From assembly GCA_030537455.1 (NCBI GenBank), contig JAUNMR010000017.1, forward strand, positions 1-64,000: a DNA stretch of 64,000 nt, given 5' to 3'. Every line of letters begins with the position of its first letter. Positions within the stretch are counted from its first letter, which is position 1. The notes below the pieces were generated by a model, which saw nothing but the letters and a program-made list of their open reading frames with translations, was not told the origin of the DNA and made no database searches. The translations under genes and the position numbers were made by a program. Below are positions 34,789-44,462 of the stretch, one piece after another. The stretch is from Planctomycetia bacterium. GTDB lineage: Bacteria; Planctomycetota; Planctomycetia; Pirellulales; Thermoguttaceae.

Positions 34789-37700
34789 ATGTTACGTCTA
34801 CTAATGCTTACACGGCAGAAGTTGATTACGACGCTTGCTTTTGCGTCAACTTTTTTTACTTTTACGAACGTTCTTTTGGCGCAATTGCCCCCCACGCTAC
34901 ATCGCGTAAGCGTTGTCGATTCGGCAGTTGATATCCCCGATCTTGCTTCGGAGAATCTTCTTGTCCCGTCCTTTGTTCCAGACTTTGGCACAGCGTTGCG
35001 ACCGGATCGGAAGTCTTTTATCATTGAAGGACGCCCCGAATACAATACGCGTCCTCTCACTGTGGAGTTTTGGGGGCGCGTCGATTCTGCCAAGGAGTTT
35101 CAGATCTTTGTCGCCAATGACGTAAAATCCTCCGCACGGCATTGGGAAATCTATACCTTTGCTGGAAGCGGCTGTTTATCCCTCTATATTCCTGGTAATC
35201 AAGGGGATACAACTTTGACGTCCAATCGTAACTTGGTCGATGGTCGCGCACATTATATCGGCGTAACCCTTGACGTCGACAAAGCTAGCCTCTATGTCGA
35301 TGGAGAATGCGTCGGTAGTATGGCGCTCAATTGGGACAACGGCGTTATGAGCGAAGAGGCGCGATTTGCAATTGGTTCCTTGGTGGAGAAAACTCTCTTC
35401 TGTAACGGTTTAATTGACGAACTTCGCGTAAGTCGTGGTATTCGTGAGTTTTCCACGGAAACGATCCCAACGTCTCCCCTTGACAATGATGCACAAACTC
35501 TTTTACTTAGCCATTTTACCAGAAGTCCACAGACTCCACTGAGCGAACAAACCTGTTCGCTTGTTGATTCGTTAGCTTCTACTGTTCCGAATCAGGAACC
35601 CTTGCCGAACGAACGCTTTGCCGATACGCCGAAGTATCTCGTGTCTCCACGTGATCCCGACGATTGTTCTAATCTGAGCTCCTATTATGATTTAGGTTTG
35701 GACGTCTTGTCAACGAAAACAACTGTTGATCTTTCCGGCGCTCTTGCGGAATCATATCAAAACGAAATGTCGACGGAACAGAGCGTAGCATTGGATCATC
35801 TCTTCCCCAGCGGCGCACTGGAAATTTCGGTCGCTCCCAATGACAAGCCAGCGAAAGGAATTCCCGTGGAACCGTTCGATCGTGACGCCTTTGACGCACG
35901 CGCGAAAGAACTCGGTTTTTCCAGCCTAAAGGCGTGCGACTTCCGCGACGGCGTCGTGGCGAAGTGGGGCGAAGATTATCTAACGCTCCAAGGTCAACTT
36001 CGCGGCGAGATTGTTCCGCCACGCGGCGCCGCGGAACAAACCCTTGATCCGAACGCGCTGGTCTATCCCGCGACAGAAAAGGTTCCTGTGCAGGCGACGT
36101 TACGACGCGTACGCGCCATGCTAGACTCCGACTCTTTCAATTACGACGACGCTCAGTTCCTCGCGACGGTTGATGATTTCGAACGCCTGGAATCCCATGT
36201 CCAGACCCTTATCAACGACGCGGAGTACCTCAGCGGTTCCCCAGAGTCGACCGTCGACTACTTCCTCGCGCGTGCATTGGGACGTAGAATCATGTTTGCC
36301 CAGGAAGAGCTTGAAGATCTCAATGATATTCTCTTCCTCGCACGTGGATGCTATGCCGGATCGCGCTTGACGAATCGTTTTAATACCGACCGAATTGGCG
36401 GGCATATGTCGACCCAGGTTTACGGTTTTAATACGATACACGGCGGCGGTATTTTCTCTGTTTCCGACTGGAAGACGAATGAGCCGCGTGTTGTCGATCT
36501 AATCGGCGATAAAAAGGTGGTCGCAACGCCGTTGCACTCTCGTCTCGCCGGCACGACCCTCTCTGGCGGTTCGTTCTATAAGCCTGAACTAAGTTACGAC
36601 GGAGAAACAATTTATTTCTCTTGGAATCATTCTCAAGAGCATCGTTGGATTTGGACGCCCGAGACAACGTGGAGCATCTTTAAAACACGTCTGGATAGTG
36701 ATGAAATTGAACAACTTACCGACGGTTCTTACAACGATTTCGACGTGTGTGAAACGCCCGAAGGACGGTTGGTCTTTTGCTCTGAGCGTCGCGGCGGGTT
36801 TATACGTTGCTTTGGAGAAGACGCCTCGCTACGCGTGACCACAAGCGTTATGCACTCCATGAAGAACGACGGTAGCGATATCTATCCGATTAGTTACTTC
36901 GAAACGAGCGAATGGCATCCGACAGTCGATAATAACGGCGCTTTGGTTTACTCACGTTGGGATTATGTCGATCGCGAGAACTGCCTCGGTTCCACCTTCT
37001 GGACCTGTATGCCAGATGGACGTAACCCGCGTTCTCCCCAAGGAAACTATCCGTATCCCTGGGATACTTTTGAAGACAACGTTCACGGCGACCATCGTTT
37101 TGGCGATTGTAGCGACGCTCCCTCGGGTTTGCCGATGACACAAATGCAATTCCGTGCGATTCCCGGTTCACATAAGTATATCTTCACCGCCGCTCCTCAC
37201 CATGGCGAAAGTTTTGGCTCTCTTTGTCTTTTGGATCTACGCGTTCCAAATGACAATCACATGAGTCAAATCAAACGCATTACGCCTTACGAACCTTTTC
37301 CAGAATCGGAAACAGTCGACCGTAGTCAATATCGCTATGGCGCGCCCTGGGCGCTCAGTGAAGACCTCTATCTCTGTAACAGTTGGGAAGACCTTGTCTT
37401 ACTCGATCGCTATGGCAATGAAGAACTAATTTGCGAGCGCGAACTCTTACCGATTGGTTATGACCCGCGTGTGAGACTCTCCGAACCGATTCCGTTGCGT
37501 CCGCGCGTGAAACCTCCGGTGATAGCGCATCAGACCGCACAAGGGGAAGATTATCGCGACCGTGACAAGAGCGCAACGATCGGCGTGGTTAATATTAACC
37601 TGCACGACCGTGAATTTCCCGCGGATCGACCGATTAAACGTCTGCGCGTGCTACAGGTCATTCCGAAGTCGAACCCCTGGATGGACACGCCCTTTATTGG

Positions 37701-38418
37701 CTATGCGACCGAAAATACCCCAAGAATACCATTGGGAACCGTACCGGTAGAGGAAGACGGTAGCGTCTACTTCGAAGCGCCTTACGGCAAACAGCTTATC
37801 TTTCAAGCGTTGGACGAGAATAATATGGCGGTTCAGACTATGCGTTCAGTCGCGTTTGTTCATCCCGGCGAGAAGTTGGTTTGCGTCGGTTGCCATGAAC
37901 CACAAGACGAAAGCGTTCCCAATGACGCCGACTTGTCTCAACCTATCGCTTTCCAACGCGCGCCGTCTAAGCTTGAACCGGAATGCGGATCGGTGGAACC
38001 GATTAACTACTATCGTCTGATTCAGCCCCTTGTTCAAGAGAAATGTATCAGTTGCCATGTCGAGAAAGACGTGCCGTTGCAGTCGATGAACCATGAGGAT
38101 TTACGCCCGTATGTGTACTATTACAGCGGTTCAATGCGCCATGGCACAATGCACACTGGTTCTCATGGCGGTTCCCGTTCACGCCCAGGTCGTGTCGGCG
38201 CCTCGGAGGCAAAGCTCGGCTCTATTCTCTTTGATGAGAATCACTTGGCAACTGTTTCTGACGAAGATCGCCACAAGTTCATTCTTTGGCTCGACGCCAA
38301 CGCCTTACGTTTAGGCGCTTTCCAAGACGAAGAAGCTCAGATGCGCGGCGAGCTGGTCTGGCCGCTTCTGGACGTAGAGCCCTGCCAGGAGTATACGCCT
38401 GTGGCGGAAACGAAGTGA
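34789..38418 (+). CDS. HzsA-like secreted c-type cytochrome with LamG domain
   Basis: 1,209 residues. Signal peptide (LITTLAFASTFFTFTNVLLA). Residues about 68-215 are LamG-like (RPLTVEFWGRVDS, KASLYVDGECVG, GLIDELRVSRGI). The middle (about 570-870) is a TolB-like propeller seen in proteins related to the hydrazine synthase alpha subunit: GETIYFSWNHSQE, EGRLVFCSERRGG, WHPTVDNNGALVYSRWDYV. Two CxxCH haem sites follow: CVGCH (about 1031) and CISCH (about 1086). Relatives are abundant in planctomycetes and verrucomicrobia; their substrates are mostly unknown. A hydrazine function is not implied, as no other hydrazine synthase subunit is present. Confidence 0.8.
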   Translation: MLRLLMLTRQKLITTLAFASTFFTFTNVLLAQLPPTLHRVSVVDSAVDIPDLASENLLVPSFVPDFGTALRPDRKSFIIEGRPEYNTRPLTVEFWGRVDSAKEFQIFVANDVKSSARHWEIYTFAGSGCLSLYIPGNQGDTTLTSNRNLVDGRAHYIGVTLDVDKASLYVDGECVGSMALNWDNGVMSEEARFAIGSLVEKTLFCNGLIDELRVSRGIREFSTETIPTSPLDNDAQTLLLSHFTRSPQTPLSEQTCSLVDSLASTVPNQEPLPNERFADTPKYLVSPRDPDDCSNLSSYYDLGLDVLSTKTTVDLSGALAESYQNEMSTEQSVALDHLFPSGALEISVAPNDKPAKGIPVEPFDRDAFDARAKELGFSSLKACDFRDGVVAKWGEDYLTLQGQLRGEIVPPRGAAEQTLDPNALVYPATEKVPVQATLRRVRAMLDSDSFNYDDAQFLATVDDFERLESHVQTLINDAEYLSGSPESTVDYFLARALGRRIMFAQEELEDLNDILFLARGCYAGSRLTNRFNTDRIGGHMSTQVYGFNTIHGGGIFSVSDWKTNEPRVVDLIGDKKVVATPLHSRLAGTTLSGGSFYKPELSYDGETIYFSWNHSQEHRWIWTPETTWSIFKTRLDSDEIEQLTDGSYNDFDVCETPEGRLVFCSERRGGFIRCFGEDASLRVTTSVMHSMKNDGSDIYPISYFETSEWHPTVDNNGALVYSRWDYVDRENCLGSTFWTCMPDGRNPRSPQGNYPYPWDTFEDNVHGDHRFGDCSDAPSGLPMTQMQFRAIPGSHKYIFTAAPHHGESFGSLCLLDLRVPNDNHMSQIKRITPYEPFPESETVDRSQYRYGAPWALSEDLYLCNSWEDLVLLDRYGNEELICERELLPIGYDPRVRLSEPIPLRPRVKPPVIAHQTAQGEDYRDRDKSATIGVVNINLHDREFPADRPIKRLRVLQVIPKSNPWMDTPFIGYATENTPRIPLGTVPVEEDGSVYFEAPYGKQLIFQALDENNMAVQTMRSVAFVHPGEKLVCVGCHEPQDESVPNDADLSQPIAFQRAPSKLEPECGSVEPINYYRLIQPLVQEKCISCHVEKDVPLQSMNHEDLRPYVYYYSGSMRHGTMHTGSHGGSRSRPGRVGASEAKLGSILFDENHLATVSDEDRHKFILWLDANALRLGAFQDEEAQMRGELVWPLLDVEPCQEYTPVAETK

Positions 38419-38453
38419 CGTCAGACGTAATACCATTTGACGTCTAATACAAT

Positions 38454-38497
38454 AAGGGCGGCGCTTGTCGTTTAAGTTCTACAAGCGCCGCCCTTGA
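38454..38497. terminator. Bidirectional terminator
   Basis: Perfect 15-bp stem AAGGGCGGCGCTTGT / ACAAGCGCCGCCCTT between convergent genes, followed by a weak T-rich tail. Confidence 0.75.
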
Positions 38498-38534
38498 TTA
38501 TTGGTTAAAAGCGTAAGCTAAGTATGAGACGTTT

Positions 38535-40088
38535 TTAATCCTTAGTGAAGCGAACTTGGTACAAACGAATCTTACCGGCACGTTGTGGCAGTACGATTTC
38601 AAGTTGTTTCATACCGCCTTTGTAATTCTCGAGTTCATCGAGTTTTAGACGATAGACGTGACGTTGACTGTCGAATTTAACCGGAATAGAGGCGCTGATT
38701 TGTGGCAAGACGGGGTGGGTTTTGCGCTTCGCATCGCGGTCGGCAGTTGCGTTGACGACTCCTTCGATTGACCAGGAGAAATAGTCGACGTCGTCAGCGG
38801 GTGAGTAGGGGGTAATGAGAATACCAAACTGTGCGACGTCGTTGTTATCATCGAGGGGGAGGCATTCCGCGTCGATTTCCAGAACCTTGGCGTCGTCTGC
38901 TTTCCAGAAAGTTTCAGGAGAAACCGCACGTGCCGGCGTCGTCTCATTGAGATAGATTTTGAGCGAATCTTGAATGGGGGCGCCTTCGTCGGTAGTATCG
39001 CGATAGTACCAGTTCTGACGATCGACGTCGAATCGCCAGCTTGGCGTTGCAGACAGATCGCGTTTCGCAAGGCGGTAGACGGTAGAGCGAATTTCCTCCA
39101 GTGACCCGACAATAAAGGTCGTTTTATAAGAACGCGTGAGATTCCAGTCAAGAATCGTGACCTCTCGTGGCGCAATGTATCCGGTGGCAGTGTGTGTGGA
39201 ACCGAGCGGCTGTCCCTTTGTCGGATCGCCGCCATGATATCCTCCGGAAATACCGGTGGAGTTGGGCTGATAGACTCCTAATCCATAGTTGTCTTCGTTT
39301 AATAGAGCGTTCCAACGTTCCGGCGAGTAGTAATTTAGCCAAGGCCAACCTTTGCCGTCGTTTTTGTCGACAATGACCGTGACGGGCTGATTTTCAAATG
39401 GACGATCGCCTAAGTAGGTTACCAGTTTGTACCATGGCGCGTTCGTGTAAACCGCCGGAGTTTCCTGGTTACGACCTCCGTATTGGGTTTTATCGCTACG
39501 GTTGTTAATGATAGTAGCGGTGAGTTCAAAACCGTTGTCCGTGAGCTTGTAGAGGCATTCAAACAGACATTCTGCCAGAAGACCGCGATTTGGCCAAAGC
39601 ATTGGTCGAGTCTTAATGAAGACGGTGGAATCGTCTCGAATTTCAAATTGCAGGACGCGCGAGCCGTAGCCGTCACAGTCTCCGGCTTGAATGGGGTTCC
39701 ATCCGAGTCCAGCCCACTGCTTTGCGGGTTCCTCGCCATTTGGACCAATAAAGGGCGCCGGTCCGGAATAATAGGACAATTGGATCTGACGACCCCAGTC
39801 GCAACTGTTGATCATATTGCCGGAGTTGTTCAATTTGTCTTCTAAATAGACGACAGCGCCGCCGATGGCAAGATTGAAACCCAACTTGACACGGTCGTTT
39901 TCGATATAACGAATCGGCTCATTGCCAAAGTCAAAATACTCTTCGCCAGGCAGGCTCGTGTATTTAGGCGTCGAACTCATAAGCTCTTGCTGTGCAAAGG
40001 CAAGAGAACAGATTCCAGACGACACAACGAGCACAAGCGCCGTGGCAAAGACGCTCACGAGATTGGCTGATAGGAAAGGCTTTCGCAT
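38535..40088 (-). CDS. Secreted protein of unknown function, glycosidase-associated type
   Basis: 517 residues from ATG 40088 (GGAG seven bases upstream on the minus strand); the open frame runs to 40205, overlapping the upstream gene, but MRKPFLSANLVSVFATALVL is a clear signal peptide. The fold looks like a beta-rich galactose-mutarotase-like or lyase-like domain: NLAIGGAVVYLED, SCDWGRQIQLSYYSG, KQWAGLGWNPIQAGDC, RNQETPAVYTN. Similar proteins occur among secreted proteins of gut bacteria, usually beside glycan enzymes. The C-terminal 170 residues look like a carbohydrate-binding-like sandwich. No catalytic assignment is possible by eye. Confidence 0.7.
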   Translation of the reverse strand: MRKPFLSANLVSVFATALVLVVSSGICSLAFAQQELMSSTPKYTSLPGEEYFDFGNEPIRYIENDRVKLGFNLAIGGAVVYLEDKLNNSGNMINSCDWGRQIQLSYYSGPAPFIGPNGEEPAKQWAGLGWNPIQAGDCDGYGSRVLQFEIRDDSTVFIKTRPMLWPNRGLLAECLFECLYKLTDNGFELTATIINNRSDKTQYGGRNQETPAVYTNAPWYKLVTYLGDRPFENQPVTVIVDKNDGKGWPWLNYYSPERWNALLNEDNYGLGVYQPNSTGISGGYHGGDPTKGQPLGSTHTATGYIAPREVTILDWNLTRSYKTTFIVGSLEEIRSTVYRLAKRDLSATPSWRFDVDRQNWYYRDTTDEGAPIQDSLKIYLNETTPARAVSPETFWKADDAKVLEIDAECLPLDDNNDVAQFGILITPYSPADDVDYFSWSIEGVVNATADRDAKRKTHPVLPQISASIPVKFDSQRHVYRLKLDELENYKGGMKQLEIVLPQRAGKIRLYQVRFTKD

Positions 40089-40180
40089 AGGAGGTCTCCG
40101 GTCGGAACGGATCGTAGCTATGTACCCCATAGCATTGTTAGGCTTAAACGAAAGATCTTCGCATGGGCGAAGGTTAGTCG

Positions 40181-43078
40181 TTAGCGCTTCTTGGGCGTGG
40201 TGCACTGGTCGACTAAGTAGACGATTGACATATAGGGTACGCCGCTGTTATTAGAGAGTCCCACTTCGCAAGTACGACTTGTCGAGAACCCGATAACAGC
40301 TTTGTGCTCTTGAATTTGCGGCGCGAGTTTACGCAGCGCAAAGGCGTTGATTTCCGGATGAGTAAAGCCCTTGTCGCCGGCAAAGCCACAGCAACCGACT
40401 TCTTCCGGTTGGAACGCGCTCGAGGAACAACGTTTTGCCAGTCGCATGAGCGCGTCGTTAAGTTTGAGCTTTCGCGTTGAACAGGTCGAGTGAATGGCAA
40501 TTGGAGTGTCGATCGGATGGAAGTCGAGTCGATCGACTAGGAAGGTTTCGATAAACTCAACCGGCTCATACAGTTTCATTTTGGCGATCATATGTTTCAT
40601 ACGATACAGACACTGCGACTGATCGCATAGCACGGGATATTGACCGTGATTCGACGCCTCCCACAAGGCTTCTTCGAGTTCTTTGGTCTTTGCGTCGGCA
40701 ATGTCGGGCATGCCTTTGCTCTCCCAAATTGTTCCGCAACAGAGGTTTTCGTAATTTGGCGGGAGAATGGCGGTAAAGCCAGCTTTCTCGAGGAGCTTAA
40801 TGGTTGTTTCAAAGAGTGGCGCTTCTTTGTCAGAGCCGCCCATTGTTTGATTAATACAACTCGGGAAATAGACGACTTTATCGACGTCGTATGCGAACGA
40901 CTTAGTTTCCTCAGCAGCATTGGCAGAGGATTCGTTTGTGGTCGTGGACGTCGTGGCAAAGACGGTCTTAGACGCCTTGCTCTTTTGGATTTTAAATGGT
41001 TTGGGGAGCGCTGGGGTCCACAAAGGTAGACCGCATTTGTGCAGAGCTTTTCCCAGAACGACGACCGCCTTATTGCCAAGGATAAATTGAGCAAGTTTCG
41101 CAAGCGTCAAGAGTTTGCGAAGACACGATTTTAGCCAGGCGAGGCGTTTGGCGGCAAATTTACCGAGCTTCCAGTGGCAACTACCAATAGGCGCGTTTTC
41201 TTCACGTAGCACATGTGTCAGTTCGCCAACGTTAATCCCCATGGGGCATGAAGTGGAACACAGACCGTCGCCTGCACATTGGATTTCGCCCGGCAGGCGG
41301 TAGGCGCGCAATAGTTCATTAAGGCGCGTCGGGTCGGAGCCGTCTCGTCTTAAGCGGGAGATTTCACGCCTGACAACGACGCGCTGTCGGGAAGAGAGCG
41401 CGTGACCACACGACAGACAGTTCGGCTCACAAAAGCCACACTCTATGCACTTATCGACGATCTTATGCGTTTCAGGCAAGGGTTTGAAATCCTTGATATA
41501 GCATTCGGGATCGTCGTTAAAGATCACGCCCGGATTAAGGATATTGTTTGGGTCAAAGAGGCGCTTGATCTTCTTCATGACGTCATAGGCGTCTGCGCCC
41601 CATTCTCGTTCGACAAATGGCGCCATATTGCGTCCCGTGCCGTGTTCAGCTTTGAGCGAGCCATGGTATTTGTCGACCACAAGTTCAACCACGTCAAGCA
41701 TAAGGTTCTTATAACGTTCCACTTCCTTAGGAGAATCGAAACGTTGATTCAGAACGAAGTGGAAGTTTCCTTCTAATGCGTGACCGTAGATAACGCCGTC
41801 ATGATAGCCGTATTTGTCGATGATCTGCTGTAGCTCAACCGTGGCTTGTGGCAGGACGTCTAGCGGAAAGGCAACGTCTTCGATAAGCGCAGTCGTACCA
41901 AGTTCACGCTCGCCTCCGACCGTCGGGAAGACTCCGGAGCGCATCGTCCACCAGGGACCGTAAACATTGGGATCCTCCGTAAATTCGACCGGGAACAGGA
42001 GAGGAAAGCCTTCCAACGCCGATTTAATCTGGTCGATTTGAGCGTTAAGTTCCTCTTGTGTCTCGGCTTTGGTTTCTAGCAACGTAGCGGCGGCGTCGGA
42101 ACCGAGATCCTTAATGAAGGAAGGCACGCTCGGTGAGTCTTGTACGGAGCGAAGAGCCTTTCGGTCAAGAATTTCAGCGCTAACGACCGGAGCGCTCTTG
42201 AGGATTTGTACCGCTCGACAGGCGTCTTTGAGCGTATCGGTGTAGATCATAGCGCTTGCGCAACGCGCGGGAATCTTTTCATTTTTGACAGTGATTTCTG
42301 CCAGGAACGCCAAAACGCCCTCGGAACCAACGATGAGTTTGGCAATGATTTCAAAGGGGTCGTCGTAAGCAATAAGCGGTCGGAGATTAAGTCCTGTTAC
42401 GTTCTTAATGCGGTATTTATGTTCGATTCGTTCGCGTAGCGCGTGATTTGCACGTACGGAGTCGCGAAGTTCCTCGATTTGACGGATAAATTCCGGTCTC
42501 TTTTTTGCAAACGCTTCTTTTGACGCCGGGTCGCCCACGTCGAGAACATCGCCATTAGCAAAGATTATACGCGAAGAGAGCATAACGCGCTCGCTGTTAG
42601 CATGCACGCCACAATTCATGCCTGAGGCGTTGTTGTTGACGATACCGCCGATTCGCGCGGCGTTTATCGACGCCGGGTCGGGCGGAAATTTATAGCCGTA
42701 TTTCCCGAGGATCGCATTGACGCGACCGCCGAGCAGACCCGGTTGAAGGACGATTCGCGCGCCATTGTCCAAGACGCGATATTTTTCCCATCTTTGTCCT
42801 ACAACGACCAAAACCGAGTTCGTTGACGCCTGACCCGAGAGACTGGTGCCACTTGCTCGGAAGGTTAGAGGAACGCCAAATTGGTTTGCGTTCTGAAGAA
42901 TAAAGGCGACTTCTTCTTCGTTTTCGGGGAAGAGTACTATTTTAGGGATTTGACGATAGAAACCCGCGTCCGCTCCCCATGCTAGCGTATTGAGCTGATC
43001 TGTTAAGACTCGTTTCGACGTTAAACGTTTGACGACGCGAGTGTAGAATAAATTGAGTTGGGAATCGTCAAATTTCAT
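40181..43078 (-). CDS. FAD-binding and Fe-S oxidoreductase (GlcD-GlpC type fusion)
   Basis: 965 residues combining two usually separate subunits. Residues about 1-540: FAD-binding dehydrogenase of the glycolate/D-lactate oxidase type, with FRASGTSLSGQAS (about 54-66) and NNNASGMNCGVHA (about 147-159). Residues about 545-640: two cysteine clusters, CIECGFCEPNCLSCGH and CAGDGLCSTSCPMG, for 4Fe-4S centres. The C-terminal 250 residues carry two CCG half-motifs (NLCCGTIWESKG; VGCCGFAGDKGF), as in GlpC/HdrB-like quinone or disulfide-linked domains. Likely oxidises a 2-hydroxy acid such as D-lactate or 2-hydroxyglutarate and passes electrons to membrane carriers. The gene after it begins 93 nt downstream. 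Confidence 0.88.
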   Translation of the reverse strand: MKFDDSQLNLFYTRVVKRLTSKRVLTDQLNTLAWGADAGFYRQIPKIVLFPENEEEVAFILQNANQFGVPLTFRASGTSLSGQASTNSVLVVVGQRWEKYRVLDNGARIVLQPGLLGGRVNAILGKYGYKFPPDPASINAARIGGIVNNNASGMNCGVHANSERVMLSSRIIFANGDVLDVGDPASKEAFAKKRPEFIRQIEELRDSVRANHALRERIEHKYRIKNVTGLNLRPLIAYDDPFEIIAKLIVGSEGVLAFLAEITVKNEKIPARCASAMIYTDTLKDACRAVQILKSAPVVSAEILDRKALRSVQDSPSVPSFIKDLGSDAAATLLETKAETQEELNAQIDQIKSALEGFPLLFPVEFTEDPNVYGPWWTMRSGVFPTVGGERELGTTALIEDVAFPLDVLPQATVELQQIIDKYGYHDGVIYGHALEGNFHFVLNQRFDSPKEVERYKNLMLDVVELVVDKYHGSLKAEHGTGRNMAPFVEREWGADAYDVMKKIKRLFDPNNILNPGVIFNDDPECYIKDFKPLPETHKIVDKCIECGFCEPNCLSCGHALSSRQRVVVRREISRLRRDGSDPTRLNELLRAYRLPGEIQCAGDGLCSTSCPMGINVGELTHVLREENAPIGSCHWKLGKFAAKRLAWLKSCLRKLLTLAKLAQFILGNKAVVVLGKALHKCGLPLWTPALPKPFKIQKSKASKTVFATTSTTTNESSANAAEETKSFAYDVDKVVYFPSCINQTMGGSDKEAPLFETTIKLLEKAGFTAILPPNYENLCCGTIWESKGMPDIADAKTKELEEALWEASNHGQYPVLCDQSQCLYRMKHMIAKMKLYEPVEFIETFLVDRLDFHPIDTPIAIHSTCSTRKLKLNDALMRLAKRCSSSAFQPEEVGCCGFAGDKGFTHPEINAFALRKLAPQIQEHKAVIGFSTSRTCEVGLSNNSGVPYMSIVYLVDQCTTPKKR

Positions 43079-43193
43079 TTTTCAGGCGCTCTGTGTGGTA
43101 ATAGGTGAGAAAGCTATTCGGTTAATGATAGTAATGCGCCGACCAAAAGCCGACGCATTTGGGATAATTAGAACTGATGAGAGGCAAATGTGA

Positions 43194-44462
43194 TTAGCAT
43201 TGACCGGTGGGGTTACACGCAACGACGCCTTCCACCTCCACAAGTAAGTCGTCGCGGCAGACGTCGGCGAAGGTATAGACGAGCGGAACCTCTGGCATGC
43301 GCTTTTGACATACTTCTCTAATGACGTCAAAGTGTTCTCGGTTCTTGACATAGACGCGCGCGACGACTAAATCCTTTAGGTTGGCGTCGAAACCGGTGAT
43401 TCCATGAGACGCGAGATTCGACTCGCTGATAAGCGCCTCAATATTGTCAAGCGTTTGGTTGGTTTGAGCGACTGGGTCGCCGATGTGAACAGTGGTTTGG
43501 TCGACAATACTCGCGGTGCCGGAGACGTAAACGGAGCAACGATCGTTATATGCTAACGCCATAGCGCGCGCAAACTTCGGACTTTTAGGACTGTATCGCT
43601 GGGCGTAATTGAACGCGGAAATTTGGTTGGGGTTTTCCATTGGAACGACGATGACGTCTTCCCGTTCGGTTTGTAACGCCACACAACTCATTGCGACGTC
43701 GACGTCGTCAGCGCCTATTCCCGTGCTAGCGGGGTAGATAGCGCCGAGTTTCACGTTCTTCGGGAGATATTCCTCGATAAAGCTAACGCCGTAAAAGAAG
43801 TCGGAACGAGCGCGATTGAGTTCTTTGTAGCGCTGTGTGTCGCGCTCCGGTAGGACGATGTTGCCCTGATATAACCACGTGCGAAAGACTTGCGGAAAAC
43901 GGAAGTTACACTGTTCAATTTCAGAGCGCATTTTGGCGAAGGCGCTAAATGAGCGCGCATAAGCGCCGATCGGTTCCTCATCCGGAATAAAACCGCCAAA
44001 GAAACCGAAAGCAAGGTCGTCGAATTCGAGAATCGTGGTCTTTTCGTCTTTACGCCAGACGGTGACGGGAATCGAATTCTCCGAAGAGAAGGAAGAATTC
44101 GCAGCGACCGCTTCAATGACCAGCGCGTATTTGTCGTCACATGGCTTTTGCGCAATAAAGGTCGTTGCACGATCAAAGAGGTCGTGGAAATGCGCGTGAA
44201 GAATTTCACGCACCAGTTGCTTGTCGCCGATTTCACGTAGGAAGAAATTTAATGTTAAGATCTGGTCAGTCGCGTCAACTTCATCCAACGCGCCTTTGAG
44301 TTGATTGAGAGCAGAGAAAATTTGCGTTCGAGTATCGCCTAACTCAATCGGCGTCGAGATTCCATAAAAGAAGTCTACGCCATTTTTATCGACCAATGAG
44401 TAAGTACATCCTTCGATGTGACCGCGGCGAATTGTCGCGCTTCCTTGGCTAGGCTGAAGCAT
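43194..44462 (-). CDS. RidA/YjgF-fold protein resembling chorismatases
   Basis: 422 residues from ATG 44462, with GGGAG about 11 nt upstream; an in-frame TTG at 44498 is the alternative. Two halves are visible. The C-terminal half (about 280-415) has the RidA/YjgF-like pattern VYVSGTASIVDQTTVH, a run QTNQTLDNIEALI and VVARVYVKN. The first half has ATTFIAQKPCDD and other strands of a weaker copy. This arrangement recalls the FkbO/Hyg5 chorismatase group, which hydrolyse chorismate. It could equally be a deaminase-like enzyme. It precedes the FAD/Fe-S gene by 115 nt on the same strand. Confidence 0.55.
   Translation of the reverse strand: MLQPSQGSATIRRGHIEGCTYSLVDKNGVDFFYGISTPIELGDTRTQIFSALNQLKGALDEVDATDQILTLNFFLREIGDKQLVREILHAHFHDLFDRATTFIAQKPCDDKYALVIEAVAANSSFSSENSIPVTVWRKDEKTTILEFDDLAFGFFGGFIPDEEPIGAYARSFSAFAKMRSEIEQCNFRFPQVFRTWLYQGNIVLPERDTQRYKELNRARSDFFYGVSFIEEYLPKNVKLGAIYPASTGIGADDVDVAMSCVALQTEREDVIVVPMENPNQISAFNYAQRYSPKSPKFARAMALAYNDRCSVYVSGTASIVDQTTVHIGDPVAQTNQTLDNIEALISESNLASHGITGFDANLKDLVVARVYVKNREHFDVIREVCQKRMPEVPLVYTFADVCRDDLLVEVEGVVACNPTGQC

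Noticed and set aside
34789..38418. Hydrazine synthase (anammox) capacity
   Set aside because: Only an HzsA-like chain is present, fused to a LamG module; no HzsB/HzsC partners, no hydrazine dehydrogenase, and the gene context is carbohydrate metabolism.
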